Positions 32,431 to 43,210 of a stretch of DNA of 64,000 nucleotides are shown here, in pieces. The notes under the pieces were generated by a model. It worked only from the letters and a program-made list of their open reading frames with translations. It was not told the origin of the DNA and did not search any database. Each line of letters opens with the position of its first letter. Position 1 is the first letter of the stretch. The translations under genes and the position numbers were made by a program. Origin of the DNA: Phaeodactylum tricornutum CCAP 1055/1 (lineage: Eukaryota; Bacillariophyta; Bacillariophyceae; Surirellales; Neidiaceae); contig NC_011674.1 in the NCBI RefSeq assembly GCF_000150955.2, positions 806,001 through 870,000 on the forward strand, in the 5' to 3' direction.

Positions 32431-33177
32431 CTAAAGGAAGGAAACTTTCAAAATCGTTTGCCCACAAGTAATTTCTAAACCATCCGTAATTGGTACGGGT
32501 GTATCTGTCTCCAATTCTTGTCCGCCAATTCGCGTCCCGTTAGTCGAGCCGGTATCCGTAAAACATACTTGATCGTTGACGATTTCAAATTTGCCGTGTG
32601 TCGTTGACACTTCCAAATCCTTGGCCAGCGAAATGCCTCGGGTGGTAAACTTTTTACCTTTAGATCTACCGACCATACACGGGGCCTTGGAAGATGGTTT
32701 GAGCTCGTAACTCTGGCCAACGTATTCGCCGGCCACAATTTCCACTCGCAATTTGAAACGTTGAGTTCTTTTCTGGTTGTTATCACCCGATGCCTGTTTT
32801 TCCACAGCTTCAGCAACAGACTGCTTCGAAGGGTCGTTTCCGGGCGCCTCGTTTTCGTCGTTGGATGTTGCAGCCGCTTGATGGTGCGCCTGCCAAAGTT
32901 CTTCTTCCCCCGATGCTAGTTGTTGGTGCAATCCTTCAATAAGTTGATTGTAATTCTGATCTGTTTCTTTGTACGACTGCAAAAGGCACCATTGAAAGAC
33001 CTCCTCCACTGTCCATTCCGGGTTTGGTTCTGTAATGAATGAAAGAGAGAGAGACGAATGAGTGCTTGGGATCAGATATCAAGAGACAGCAACGCCATGA
33101 GGAAATGTAGGACTTTGAAGAAACTTACCGTCATCAACCGAGTACCTAAAGTTAGGGAAAGCAGACGTGACCGACAT
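32431..33177 (-). CDS. FHA-domain protein, 215 residues
   Basis: Exons 33177-33129 and 33029-32431; the 99-base intron starts gtaagt and the join reads SVDDE-PNPEWTVEEVFQW. The C-terminal part, residues about 115-213, is an FHA domain with MVGRSKGKKF (the Gly-Arg-Ser core), STTHGKFE (the Ser-His pair) and FTDTGSTNGTRIGG (the Asn-Gly loop). These are the residues that bind phosphothreonine. The N-terminal part has WTVEEVFQWCLLQSYKETD, a helical stretch reminiscent of a SAM-like or coiled region, then an acidic linker. A binding adaptor in kinase signalling is likely; the partner is unknown. Confidence 0.83.
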
Positions 33178-33647
33178 TTTTCTGGAAGATTGGAAACAAC
33201 TGACTACTATGTTAAAGTACACCAATGATGATGGGTGCTAGGATGTCGATCCACAAAGCTTGAACGAGGTGTCGTTGTCACTGAAAGGGCAGGTTCTTCA
33301 TCGTGAGATTCGATGAGATATCGTTTTGCTGGCTTGCGACAGTTCGGAATTTGAAAAAGCTGATAATTGTAACGAAGCTTTGCTCGTTTGTTTTTGCATG
33401 TCTTCCATTATATCCGATGTGTCGTTTATAACGTTCCCAGTAGCCGGTACTGGTAGTCCTGTAATAGCACACCCAGACCAAGCAAACCCTAACGAGCAAT
33501 CTCACAGTCAGTCAAATCCGGCTTTCGTCGACTGACAGTGATTGCAACTCACACAGTCAAGCGACAAAAGTACAGAGGCCTTTCCATTATCAATATATTT
33601 TGTGGATATACAGAGTGTTCCCGAAGCAGATCAGAACGAATAGCGCT
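33178..33647. other. Divergent promoter region, FHA gene and TMEM222
   Basis: 470 bases between divergent start codons. Short frames overlap on both strands (33278-33535) without family resemblance. No specific site is claimed. Confidence 0.45.
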
Positions 33648-34140
33648 ATGCCTGCAGCACAAAATAAGAATAAGGATTTGAGTTTTTCGATTGTATGGAG
33701 TCCGTTGCCATTAATCACCTGGATTTGTCCCGTCATCGGTCACCTGGGAATCACGGGGGGTGGCTTCGGACTTTCGTGGCCCGTACTTCGTAGGCGATGA
33801 CGGTCGAATGGCGTTTGGAGCCCCCACACGGGCCTTGCGGATCAACGCGAACGAAATCGGGGCCGAGCGATGGGACGGGGCTATTCTGGAAGCGAACGAT
33901 GTGTATCGAGGTCGCATGCACAATATTTGTTGCGACAACTGTCATTCGCATGTGGCCTGTGCGCTGAATCGTATGCCTCTCACGACAGCCTTTGGAATTC
34001 ACAAGTGGAATATGATCAAATTGGCACTGCTTGTCTTCTTTCGGGGAAAATTCCTTTCGTGGACGGGGGTCCTAACGCAATTTGGGCCGTTCGGAGTTCT
34101 CGTTTTGGTTGTCGTTCTCAGCACTGCTTTGAGAAAATGA
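33648..34140 (+). CDS. TMEM222: TMEM222/RTE1-family membrane protein with a frame break
   Basis: The first frame, from ATG 33648, reads SIVWSPLPLITWICPVIGHLGIT. After a run of six G at 33755-33760 the homology continues in the next frame as GVASDFRGPYFVGDDGRMAFG, RMHNICCDNCHSHVACALN and WNMIKLALLVFFRGKFLSW. Together these match human TMEM222 and plant RTE1 along their length (DUF778), including the invariant CCDNCHSHV. The family is a two-to-three-pass ER/Golgi membrane protein; plant RTE1 acts with the ethylene receptor ETR1. One more G in the run would restore the frame, so a sequence error or an indel allele is likely. Without that, the frame stops at 33800. About 164 residues are expected. 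Confidence 0.82.
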
Positions 34141-34184
34141 ACCTATAAGTGTGAGCATAGAATCATACTACCTGGATATCTGTA

Positions 34185-35175
34185 CTAATCTTCCGTGTTG
34201 TATTGCTTCAGAATTTCCGTTTGTTGTTGCGTATCAAGGACTTTGTCGTCGGTTCCTTTTTGCTCGTCCAATAATGCACGACAGCCCCAGTATGCAGATG
34301 AACACGTCAGAGGGACCACTATGATCAAAAGTGGACGAGGTGGCCATCTCCAGAAAAAACGCAACCAAGTAACGCGGGTCCAGCGGCACAACATCCCAAA
34401 GTAATTGGCTGCAATTCGAAGAGAAGGCAGGAGATAGTGAAAGTGAAATGTTCGCAGGGAATTTATTCATGTAGATTGACTCCTCGGACTTACGATGAAA
34501 ATCCATATGCGCATTGTAGAAAGCCAGCATGACAAAAATAGCAGTGAATAGCATTGACGCGATGAACATGTTCATTTTTCGGGTTGCAACTGACTCGCCA
34601 TTCGGAATCACGTGCGCCATCCCAATAGCTGCCAACCAATTCAGCAAACCTTGCAGAAATGTAATTCTAGACGTCAAGTATTCAAACTCAAAGTTGTCGC
34701 TCAAGAAAGACAATGGCGTGGTATCAGTAGTAACAGAAGCGAGATTGACCATCGAATGAGGAGGACGGCTCATCAACATTGTACCCGTTACGGTAGTGAC
34801 GAAAATGGAAATGGTCTCAAACGCAAAGGCCGTCAGCAACAGCATTCGCGTAAGTTTTTTGCCCAACGCCACCCATTTGGTATCGTCAGGGTCTAGATCT
34901 AAATTGCCGGAGCTCATTGCTTCGTAAATTGTCGCTACAACGGCACCCGCCACCAAGGCTGACGGTGCGCCCAAATTAATGCACCAGTCGTAGGCACCCG
35001 TGACAAGGTCGGCTATTTCCGGTACTACTTCCGAAGTAGCACTTCCTCCGCGCAAGGCGCAAGCCGCCACAGAGGCAAGCGTATCAGGTCTCCTCAAGTT
35101 TGAGACCGCAGATCCCACGGACCAGTCGGATACTGTCAGCTGAGGCAGGAAGCATGCACTAGGTAACAAGTTCAT
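34185..35175 (-). CDS. Multi-pass membrane protein of unknown function
   Basis: Exons 35175-34494 and 34408-34185 give 301 residues; the 85-base intron starts gtaagtc, ends ttgcag, and the join reads AHMDFH-PNYFGMLCRW. About four or five hydrophobic segments are visible: LVAGAVVATIYEA, LLLTAFAFETISIFVTTV, LQGLLNWLAAIGMAHVI, MFIASMLFTAIFVMLAFY and, after the basic WTRVTWLRFFWRWPPRP, LLIIVVPLTCSSAYWGC. The N-terminal 50 residues include LSV-like and ALRGG segments and may be a leader (CALRGGS). I do not recognise the family. It is tail to tail with TMEM222, 44 bases apart. Confidence 0.65.
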
Positions 35176-35833
35176 CGATCGGCCTAGAGATCAGAAACGA
35201 TACTCGACCAAAGTAGTTAGTTGCAACAAAGTACCAGAAAGGCGAGCCCCGGGAGAGTCAGAAGAGGACACAACAAAACTCTCGTGACTTTCTCCTTGGC
35301 TTTATATGTTGGATTAATGATGTCACAGATTTTGGCTAACGGCCATTGTGTTACTTGACGTGAAATAAATAATTGTGAAAAGACGTGACGTGACGACTTA
35401 CAGTTACATTGACGTGTTTTTTCTGGCCAATTAACGGTACGTCTATCTTTTTCAAGCTCACGCTCACAGTCAGATCAGCTGCGTGACCATGAAAAGTGCA
35501 CGGGCTCACATTTTGGAGTTGGACCCCAAACCTCAGAAAATCGAACACTGCGGAAGCGCTCGGAATCTTCAAAGGCAGAAGAGGCCTTCGCTATAAACTG
35601 CACGAGCAGTATCATCTATCATAAATAATCAAAGTGGAGAATTCCGAAAGATCTTTTCAGTTAGAAATGGCTCAAGCTATTTTGGAGAATCCAACATTTT
35701 GCATGCTTACACACACTACCCGAACTCAGATTCGAGCCCGTTGCCCAACAGAACATTAAAAATCCATGCTTGTCTCTTCTCACAATTGGAAAGATCGGCA
35801 ACTCGACAAGCATCTATAAAAAAAAGATCCATC
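35176..35833. other. Divergent promoter region between two membrane-protein genes
   Basis: About 660 bases. The frame of the right-hand gene is open from 35699, but its first convincing ATG is 35834. A motif tgacgtgaa/agacgtgacgtgacg near 35355-35395 contains repeated TGACG cores, the type bound by bZIP factors; this is only a visual match. Confidence 0.4.
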
Positions 35834-36877
35834 ATGTATTCCATCAAGCCAACCATTGGGGCCATGCGCCACCAGTCCGATCTCCGCCAGATTGCTGGCC
35901 TGATGCTTATCACCGGTATCTGCGCCATCTTCCAACCCATCGGAAATGTCGCTTCGCTCATTTCCCCCGGTAATACCTCCACTACGGGCGTTCCTTTCTC
36001 GGCGCTCATGGGAGGGCTCAGTCTTGTGTCGATGGGCATTATCTCACTTTTTATTGGGTACAACCAGCTTGTTCACGATTGGGGCAACAAAACTTTGACG
36101 CTCTTTGCCATTCTTTTGACGCAAACGGGTTTCATTCCATACTTGACCGACATTTCCGATGTAGGACAACAGGCTCGTAGCGGTGCTGCATTTATTCCGG
36201 AAGCCTACAACGCTTCCGAGTCGGCCGTACGATTCGTCGGTGCCATGGGAATCCTAGGCATCATGGCTTACGGCTTCAGCTTCATCGGCGCCTTTTCTTT
36301 TTTGCAATTCAGTCTCTACACATACCAGACCGGCAATCACCGACAGCGCAGTGCCCCATACTTCCACGGACGCATGACCTTCTACGCTTTCACGTTGTTC
36401 ATGGCAGGCCTCTCGCAGCTCATGCTTGGTAGCTTTATCATGGCCAACTACGGTGGCGGAGTTTTGGAAAAAGGCACCATTGGGGTCGCTATGTACGTGG
36501 TCAACTTTCCGGCCATAAGTATCTTTCTCGGTTTGATTCAGATTTTCAACGCCGTCTGGGGGTTGGCCCGGTCGTACGGAGTTGGAATTTTCGGCACTAA
36601 CGATCAAAGCTTCCAAATGTCCATGTTTGTGGGCTGGTTCTTGCAGCTTGTGCTTCAAGTGCTTGTGCAGGTCGGATATGTCCCGGGAGACGGCTTGGCC
36701 GTGGCGGCACCCTCGATTACGGCTTTGTCCTTGGGCTTGAACCTCATGCCTGCCTACCTGGACTACAAGGCCCGCACTCTACCGGAAGAAATCCCGACGA
36801 CCTACTACGGAACAGGGGAAGAAAAGTCCGTCGCCGATTCGACCATCCCTCACGCCGGCGCCGAGATGGAAGCGTAA
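35834..36877 (+). CDS. Polytopic membrane protein of unknown family
   Basis: A 347-residue single-exon protein. The ATG at 35834 (MYSIKPTIGAMRHQSDLRQ) is chosen because the upstream in-frame part is low-complexity leader. About eight hydrophobic segments are seen, such as IAGLMLITGICAIFQPIG, ALMGGLSLVSMGIISLFIGY, LTLFAILLTQTGFIPYL, ILGIMAYGFSFIGAFSFLQF, FYAFTLFMAGLSQLMLGSF and MSMFVGWFLQLVLQVLVQVGY. Many Gly and small residues line the helices. The C-terminal tail is hydrophilic with YYGTGEEKS. I do not recognise the family; a transporter or channel is possible but not shown. Codon choice is strongly C-rich at third positions, which may point to high expression. Confidence 0.72.
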   Translation: MYSIKPTIGAMRHQSDLRQIAGLMLITGICAIFQPIGNVASLISPGNTSTTGVPFSALMGGLSLVSMGIISLFIGYNQLVHDWGNKTLTLFAILLTQTGFIPYLTDISDVGQQARSGAAFIPEAYNASESAVRFVGAMGILGIMAYGFSFIGAFSFLQFSLYTYQTGNHRQRSAPYFHGRMTFYAFTLFMAGLSQLMLGSFIMANYGGGVLEKGTIGVAMYVVNFPAISIFLGLIQIFNAVWGLARSYGVGIFGTNDQSFQMSMFVGWFLQLVLQVLVQVGYVPGDGLAVAAPSITALSLGLNLMPAYLDYKARTLPEEIPTTYYGTGEEKSVADSTIPHAGAEMEA

Positions 36878-37069
36878 ATGCGATCTGATTGCGTGTGGTC
36901 GCTGGTGACGGTGTCCGATCGACGGAAGACGGGGGGAGCGCTCACCATGGACGTTGATACAAAACTCTGTCATTTTCCACCGACTGATCGGTTTCCTGAC
37001 AGCTTTATCTTTCATGACACATTACGCACAAAGTAATTTATGTTTCTCCTGACTTTGCATATTATGAAC

Positions 37070-37169
<100 letters not shown>

Positions 37170-37533
37170 TACTATAGCTAGTCGCATTGAATTTTTAGGT
37201 AGTATCACAGATGATATTTTCCGCGAAACATTGACAGTCATTTCTGCCTGCACAAGGACCAAAATTGGCCTTCCTGCTTCCGCTATCTGTCCGTCACACC
37301 GTTCCTTCCAACGAAAACCCGCACTCGTTGCTCGTCTCGAGAAACATCGAAAACAAATAGGTATACTCTCATCCCGGCAAACTGCCATTGAGAATGACAC
37401 ATATTGCTTCGTGCTCGAGCCCGACAGAGACATAAATTAACGTGTCGAATTAAAGTTGTACCCTGTTGCTTTACTCTGCCCTGCCCGGCCTGGCACAAAG
37501 AAGGCCCCCACTATAGAGGTAGAATAGAGGACC

Positions 37534-39150
37534 ATGAGCGTCATGAACGCCAACGCCAACGAGCGACTAAGTGTCACTTCGGCGGGGGAAATTCTCGACA
37601 AGTCGACTCCGTGGATAGAAGCCAAGTCGTTGCTGAACCTGGCTCTACCAACCGCAGTTATTCAGCTCGGCTTTACTGTTCCAACCTTCCTCACCGCATC
37701 CTATGTAGGTCGAAACTTTGGTTCGGTTTACCTGGATGGCTACACATTGGCAAACCTCACCGGTAATTTGTTTACACTGTCACTGTTGTCGGGTTTGTAC
37801 TCGGCCGCTGATACGTTGTCACCACAAGCATTCGGAGCAGGCAATTATCGAGAAGTGGGTCTGTATGCCATTCGGGGGTTTCTGGGCAGTATGATTATCC
37901 TAATACCCGTGAATGTGGTTCTATTAATCTGGATGCAACCGATTCTAGAGGCGGTTGGTCAACATGCCGAAGCATCCAAACACGCATGGCACTTTTACCT
38001 CATCTACGCATTTGCCTTACCCTTCTACGCACTCTACATGGTCACCTGGAAATTTCTTTCGGCACAAAATGTTATGATGCCGTTGATGGTGGCAGCCTTT
38101 TTAAGTTGCATCGTGGTGCTGCCTCTCGCCTTGCAAGTTTTTACGTCATGGTTCGGTTTTTGTGGTGCCGCCCTGGCCATTCTGGTCTACCAGTCCTTCC
38201 AAGCATGCTTTCTTTTGTTCTATTTATGGTATTGGCAACCACACGATCCACGGACTTGGCCGGGAATCCGTGCATGGAGAGACGCGTTGGAATGGAAATC
38301 CTTTTCGTCGTATATGGTACGTCGTTCCTGCTTTATGGTTGATCGTTATGTCTGATTCTTTTTTCTGACTCATCTTATTGTGCGGAATGACGTGTAGATC
38401 TTGGGCATTGGCGGGATGCTTGCCAGTTTGGAATGGGTCTATTGGGAAGCACTGGCGCTGGTGGTTGGGACGTTGGGCGTCATTCCCTTGTCGGTACACA
38501 CCATTCCGACGCAAGTCATTACGGTGGCGTTCATGGTATCTCTCGGGGTCGGTATTGCACTGGCTGTTCGCCTGGGTGCCACCTTGCCGCGCAATGTACT
38601 CCGCGCCAAAGAGTTGGCGCTGGCTTGTCTTGTGCTGGGAACGATACTATTCTCGGGCGTCACCGTTCTACTCTACCGTTACCGAGAGCTTGTTTTCCAT
38701 ATTTTTACGGAAGAACCGGAAGTTCTGGACGGAAGCGAAGAAATCTGGGGCAAGGTTTGTTTCTACTTCTGGAACCTCAGCATCTTTGGTATTATCATGG
38801 GAATTGCTACCGGTCTCGGTATGCAATGGACACTCGGTATCGTGACTATAGTCTTTTTATGGGTCTTTGGTTTACCAGCTTCGTACTATGGAGCAGTGGT
38901 CCTGGAAGGCGGAATTAATGCTGCTTGGGAATGGACTTGGCCACCGTACTTTGGAATCAATCTGGTTATGCTGATTGCTTTTGTTCTGAAAGACTGGGAC
39001 GCCGTGGCCGCTTCAATCCGACTACGGGAGGCAGTTGTAAATCCATTACTCGATGGCGACTTGGAGACACTAAAGCTGCAACATTCTGTGGAAGATTACG
39101 GTGCTGTGCAATACCCAAACGCCAGCACCAAGAGTCCAGACAAAATGTGA
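37534..39150 (+). CDS. MATE-family multidrug/toxin extrusion transporter
   Basis: Exons 37534-38316 and 38398-39150 give 511 residues. The 81-base intron begins gtacgt, and the join reads FSSYM-ILGIGGML. About twelve membrane helices are visible. LLNLALPTAVIQLGFTVP opens the first half, and SGLYSAADTLSPQAFGAGNY is a clear MATE motif (ALDTLCGQAFGA type). MLASLEWVYWEALALVVGTLG opens the second half, matching the CLEWWSFE-type segment of eukaryotic MATEs. These proteins export organic cations or metabolites using H+ or Na+ gradients at the plasma membrane or vacuole. Length is typical. Substrate is unknown. It is tail to tail with the methyltransferase gene, 64 bases away. Confidence 0.93.
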
Positions 39151-39214
39151 ATCCAAACGCAACCAACCATCACCATAGAAACATAATTAAAGCAATCCAT
39201 TTTATGCAGCTGAG

Positions 39215-40123
39215 TTAGCAAGGAAGAAAGGTCGTGTTCTCGAAAGTAGCGCCTATCGTACAATCGATAGCATTGTCTTCCCGCAAAAGGATTGGAAGCT
39301 CACTGCGATCCGTCAAAACCGCCTCCACAATTTCGGTTTGGCGGCCTCCAAACTCGCGACAGGATTTCGGCAGCGCACCGTTGGCAAGAAATTCCTCGTA
39401 GGGCACAGACCGAGTAGAAAAGCCTAACGTTTCCGCCAGTGAAAAAAACATTTCGTAGGTTGACGCGGCGCGGTTGACAATGCCCAGCAACATGACCGGT
39501 TCGGGTGCGGTCGACTTCCATAAGAACGCTTTGACGGTATGCAGCAAGGGTTCGACGACGGCGGGCCATTGTACGACATCGGCGGCGACCACGACATCCA
39601 CAACGTCGTCCATTTTCCGTAGCAGGCGATGACAATGCGTTCGGTCGCCCCAGACACATTGTTGCGCCGCGAGTTCGCACGAGCTTGATTCGTGTGGGCG
39701 TCGGAGTGTGGACACGTTTTGCGACAAGAGATCCAGTACCACAGGGTTGCCGTCCGTAACGGCAACCTTGGCGGCGCCAGTCTTGGCTGCCACCAAGCCG
39801 GGTAGCCCCGTTCCGGCACCTAGCTCTACAACAGATCGACCACGAATCCGGTGACTACCCGAAGTAGAGGCCAAATAGTGACCCAGCAAGACGGAGACAG
39901 GCCAAAGGACTTGTCCCGTCAAGTCGTAATCCGTACTCGCCGCTGCCGAATACGAGAGCTCGATCTCGATGAAGGGCTGGGCATCCGAGGGGGTCACCAA
40001 AGTTTCTACTTCGGACAGCGTCTGGGTGTCGTCGTCGGCTCCTTCGCGAGAATTGGTGGCAGAAGGTATTCGAATTAGCGATGTTTGGTAGTCTGTACAC
40101 GTGAACAGCTGATCCAAGTCCAT
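39215..40123 (-). CDS. METTL21-type (Methyltransf_16) protein methyltransferase
   Basis: 302 residues from the ATG at 40123 (MDLDQLFTCTDYQTSL); the frame also opens at an upstream TTG. The core is a class I SAM-dependent fold: GQVLWPVSVLLGHYL, then SVVELGAGTGLPGLVAAKTGA (motif I), VAVTDGNPVVLDLLSQN (motif II), CVWGD, and VVVAADVVQWPAVVEPLL, where other members have DxxY. The last element here is DVVQ, without Tyr. Family members methylate Lys on chaperones, eEF1A or eEF2, or His. The substrate here is unknown. A second gene of this class lies at 60929, with a different N-terminus. Confidence 0.85.
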   Translation of the reverse strand: MDLDQLFTCTDYQTSLIRIPSATNSREGADDDTQTLSEVETLVTPSDAQPFIEIELSYSAAASTDYDLTGQVLWPVSVLLGHYLASTSGSHRIRGRSVVELGAGTGLPGLVAAKTGAAKVAVTDGNPVVLDLLSQNVSTLRRPHESSSCELAAQQCVWGDRTHCHRLLRKMDDVVDVVVAADVVQWPAVVEPLLHTVKAFLWKSTAPEPVMLLGIVNRAASTYEMFFSLAETLGFSTRSVPYEEFLANGALPKSCREFGGRQTEIVEAVLTDRSELPILLREDNAIDCTIGATFENTTFLPC

Positions 40124-40882
40124 GGTGATTGACGTACGGTTGCTCCTCAACTGTCGTGTTGACTTTAGAAACAACTGCAGTGTTGGCGCATCACAATGTC
40201 AGTACCATGAAGGAGAAGGGAGCGGTCTTTCACGACAAGAGTTTGTTTCCAATTCGAATTGAGCGTATCATTCGAGAAACCCGCGTGTGTGTGTGTGAAT
40301 GAAATATTCTCGCTTTCTTGAAGGGCTTGTAGCGTTCGCTCGTCCTTCGTCAGTTTTCCTCTATTGGCTATCAAGGTTTACAGTATTCACATTTCCTGCC
40401 CATTTGATCCCTTACGAGAGGAATACTCCTTTTTTCCAAAGCACGGTAGGTTGATAGGGTCTACTGTCAGTACATCACTCACAGTTAAACATCCACCTGC
40501 CTAGTAATAAAGTACCTCTCTAGCCTTTATCCACTTCGGAACCCAGGCACTGTTCATTGTGTCTTTTCACGCTAGCTCAATATTTTCGGCAAATTTGCGG
40601 CACATTCAACTACACACACAAAGATAGACTTTGTGCCTCACGATGGGAGCCTTTGAAATTGGACTACCTTTACCATGTCAAACTCCAAAAAAGGATTAAC
40701 AGTAAATACGATCCCGAATTATTGGGGGAAAGCGTCATCGTCGCGTGTTTGATTCGAGCGAATTGCTTTTCGTCCTTTTTCTTTCATTAGCAAACAGAAC
40801 ACTGTCCACGAGATGATAGACCTCTGATGACAGTGCATCTAGACCTATACTGTGTAATGTATATTCTTGCTTGTAGCAAAAG
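40124..40882. other. Intergenic region, 760 bases
   Basis: Holds the promoter side of the methyltransferase gene and the 3' side of the glycosyltransferase gene. A 77-codon frame at 40557-40790 has no family resemblance. Nothing else is supported. Confidence 0.45.
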
Positions 40883-42437
40883 CTAGTTTTTCTTGCGCGG
40901 TCTGAAAAAGAATGTAGCGTTCAAGTTGGCCGTCCCTGCTGGACACTCCTGGCTCTTGAAGTGTCTGGCTATTGCATTCATCCGTGGCAGCACTTGACAC
41001 AGCATATAGGCCATGCGTTGGGCGCTTTGAGGCTCTAAATCGTGACGCTTTCCATCACGAGTTACTGAAGAGTTGTACTTTGTGGCAATAACGTCATTGA
41101 CAGGTGGTTGCGCAAACAGCTCGTGTTCGCAAGATAAAAAAACTGCCGGTTGGTTCTTGGGGACGTAATACTTGAAAAAGTAATAGGGTCCCAAGAAGTA
41201 CTCTTGACAATAATGTATTACTAGTGGAGTGATCTTGGCTGGCTGTGGTTGACACACTTGCACAGGTCTTTGTTCGTCCACCCACGCCCACGATTCACTT
41301 CTTGCAAACGCATTGGACAGCATGAACGTGCGTGAAAGCTGATGCGGTAGGTTTAAATGGGCCGCCGCCACCGCATAAGCAATCATTTCCGATAGGTGGG
41401 TTTTTGTCAGATGGTAAACAGGGACAACCATTTCGGCCCAAGTGTAAACAATCTTGTACATGTCGCTCCCCATCGCCATATAGGGTGGGCCAGCCGAGTA
41501 GTGATTCAAAATGTCTTCGGTATTCCAGGATCTTAATGTAGAAGGTGCTGTGGCGCTGTTCAGTATAAACGTAGCATTGATATTCTCCTTCCAACGCGCG
41601 CCAAGTCCGTACAGCTGCGCCATGGGCTTCCCTCGTTCGATCTTTACTTTAGCTTGCGACGGCGTCGTAGCCCATAATTGGGCATCTCGTCCGTATTCGC
41701 GTCGAAAGGGTTGAGTGACAAACTGGTCCGGATCCAGAATCACAAAAAGAGTGTCTTCCAGTTTTGACGCCGTGCCCATTCTACTTTGATTAGCCGAAAA
41801 CCCCAAGCCGTTCTCCATCCAATGTCGCAGACCCATGGGTTTGTTGAAGAATTTGTAGTCTTTTTCGGGGATGGTCGATTTGCTGTAATCTGGAGTTAAA
41901 TGCAAATGAAAGCGGTCCGACATGCCCTTGACTATAAGTCGATCGTGATCTAGTAACAATTGCTGCGCATCTTCCTCTTCGCAACCCGAGGCGACCCGTG
42001 TCACGTGTCCCTCGTGTCCTGACTGCCATGCCTGGAAGAAAAAGCCATATGACTGCAACAGACCGAACATCCCGTACTGAAAACCAGATGGACATCTTCC
42101 TGTCCCTCCATTTCTTTTTGCGAAGCATGTTCCTCATGGCTTCGTTTTGATCTAAGTCCTGCATCCGCCGAGCTTGCCACTACTATAGACGCGTCAACCG
42201 TAAAATCTGTTTTCAGTGCTTACTGTTCGTGTTTGAACCTAGAGGATGAAGCCCCTTCTCGTTTCCGGTTTGCTGATGCTTGTCATCGCGCAACATGAGG
42301 CTGAGATGGTCCGCCTCTGAAACGATAATCACCTGAAGATTCAAGACCCACATCCATGATGTATACATGCACAAGGCAGCAAATAGCACAAGTGTCCAAA
42401 GCCAGCTAGTGCGTGGCGCCTTCGCCGCCCGCGCCAT
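40883..42437 (-). CDS. SERGT/HPAT-like glycosyltransferase, with a frame break
   Basis: Exons 42437-42224 and 42158-40883; the 65-base intron starts gtaagc, ends tgcag. Exon 1 encodes a signal anchor (WLWTLVLFAALCMYTSWMW), giving a type II Golgi topology. Exon 2 starts in the frame that reads EDVHLVFSTGC, a conserved beginning of peptidyl-serine galactosyltransferase and hydroxyproline arabinosyltransferase proteins. Conserved family sequence then continues in another frame: QSYGFFFQAWQSGHEGHVTRVASGCEE, LHLTPDYSK, FFNKPMGLRHWM, FVILDPDQFVTQPF and HYCQEYFLGPYYFFKYYV. The switch lies near 42045-42075; exon lengths sum to 3n+2, so about one base is missing or two are extra. The enzymes glycosylate Ser or Hyp in cell-wall proteins. 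The exact sugar is unknown. Confidence 0.77.
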
Positions 42438-43210
42438 GGTGAACGCTGTCAAATTTTGACTTGTGATGGAATCCTATGCGCTCACGACGATTGCATTGGA
42501 ATTGTTGGAATGTCGGCCTCGTGATGCTCGGATTGTATGGGAAATTGAAGTATCGAAACTCTCATGACGATGAATCATGGTCTAGAGCGACGAGGGCGCA
42601 GTTGTCTAGACATAAACTCAATTCATCAATCAACGATTCTACGCATTTTTGGTACGAATGTCGTGTAGCTTCCAGTTTGTGTTTCGCACATAAGATTTGC
42701 TTTTTCACCGTCAGCAACGGTTTGAATTTACGGTTAAGACTCGTTCTTTACAGTCAAATTATTCCGAGTATCGACTGTGAATTACATATACAATCAATCG
42801 GGTGCAAAGGCATGTAAATCTATCATGTCGCACTGGTGATAAGAAAACTGAGCATGCCGAGCGATAGTCGCCACCTACTTTTGGTTGCTATATGACGCTT
42901 CGCAATTCCGTCAGTCAGTACAATACCAGGGTATATGCCGGAAACCTCCCACACTAATTGAAACTGTTGTGTCTGACAGTGAAGGGCTGGGATAAAGGGT
43001 TAGATTCCCCCCCCCCACCCCCGAGATTGCCTCTCCCTCACAGTCAACTGTGAAGTGTTGACGTGACACTTCGTGGGTAGAAAACTGCCGAGATGTGATG
43101 CGACTTCCAGCAAATGTCGAGTTTGTTTTAATGGGCTGCGCAAACCCGTACAAACGGTTGAATAGATTGTCTCACACCAACCCGATCTAATCCACCCACC
43201 AGGAAGTACA
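42438..43210. other. Divergent region, 770 bases, with a C-run
   Basis: Separates the glycosyltransferase and SulP genes. A run of ten C, then ACCCCC, lies at 43007-43022. A short frame at 42476-42817 has no family match. Probably both promoters. Confidence 0.5.
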
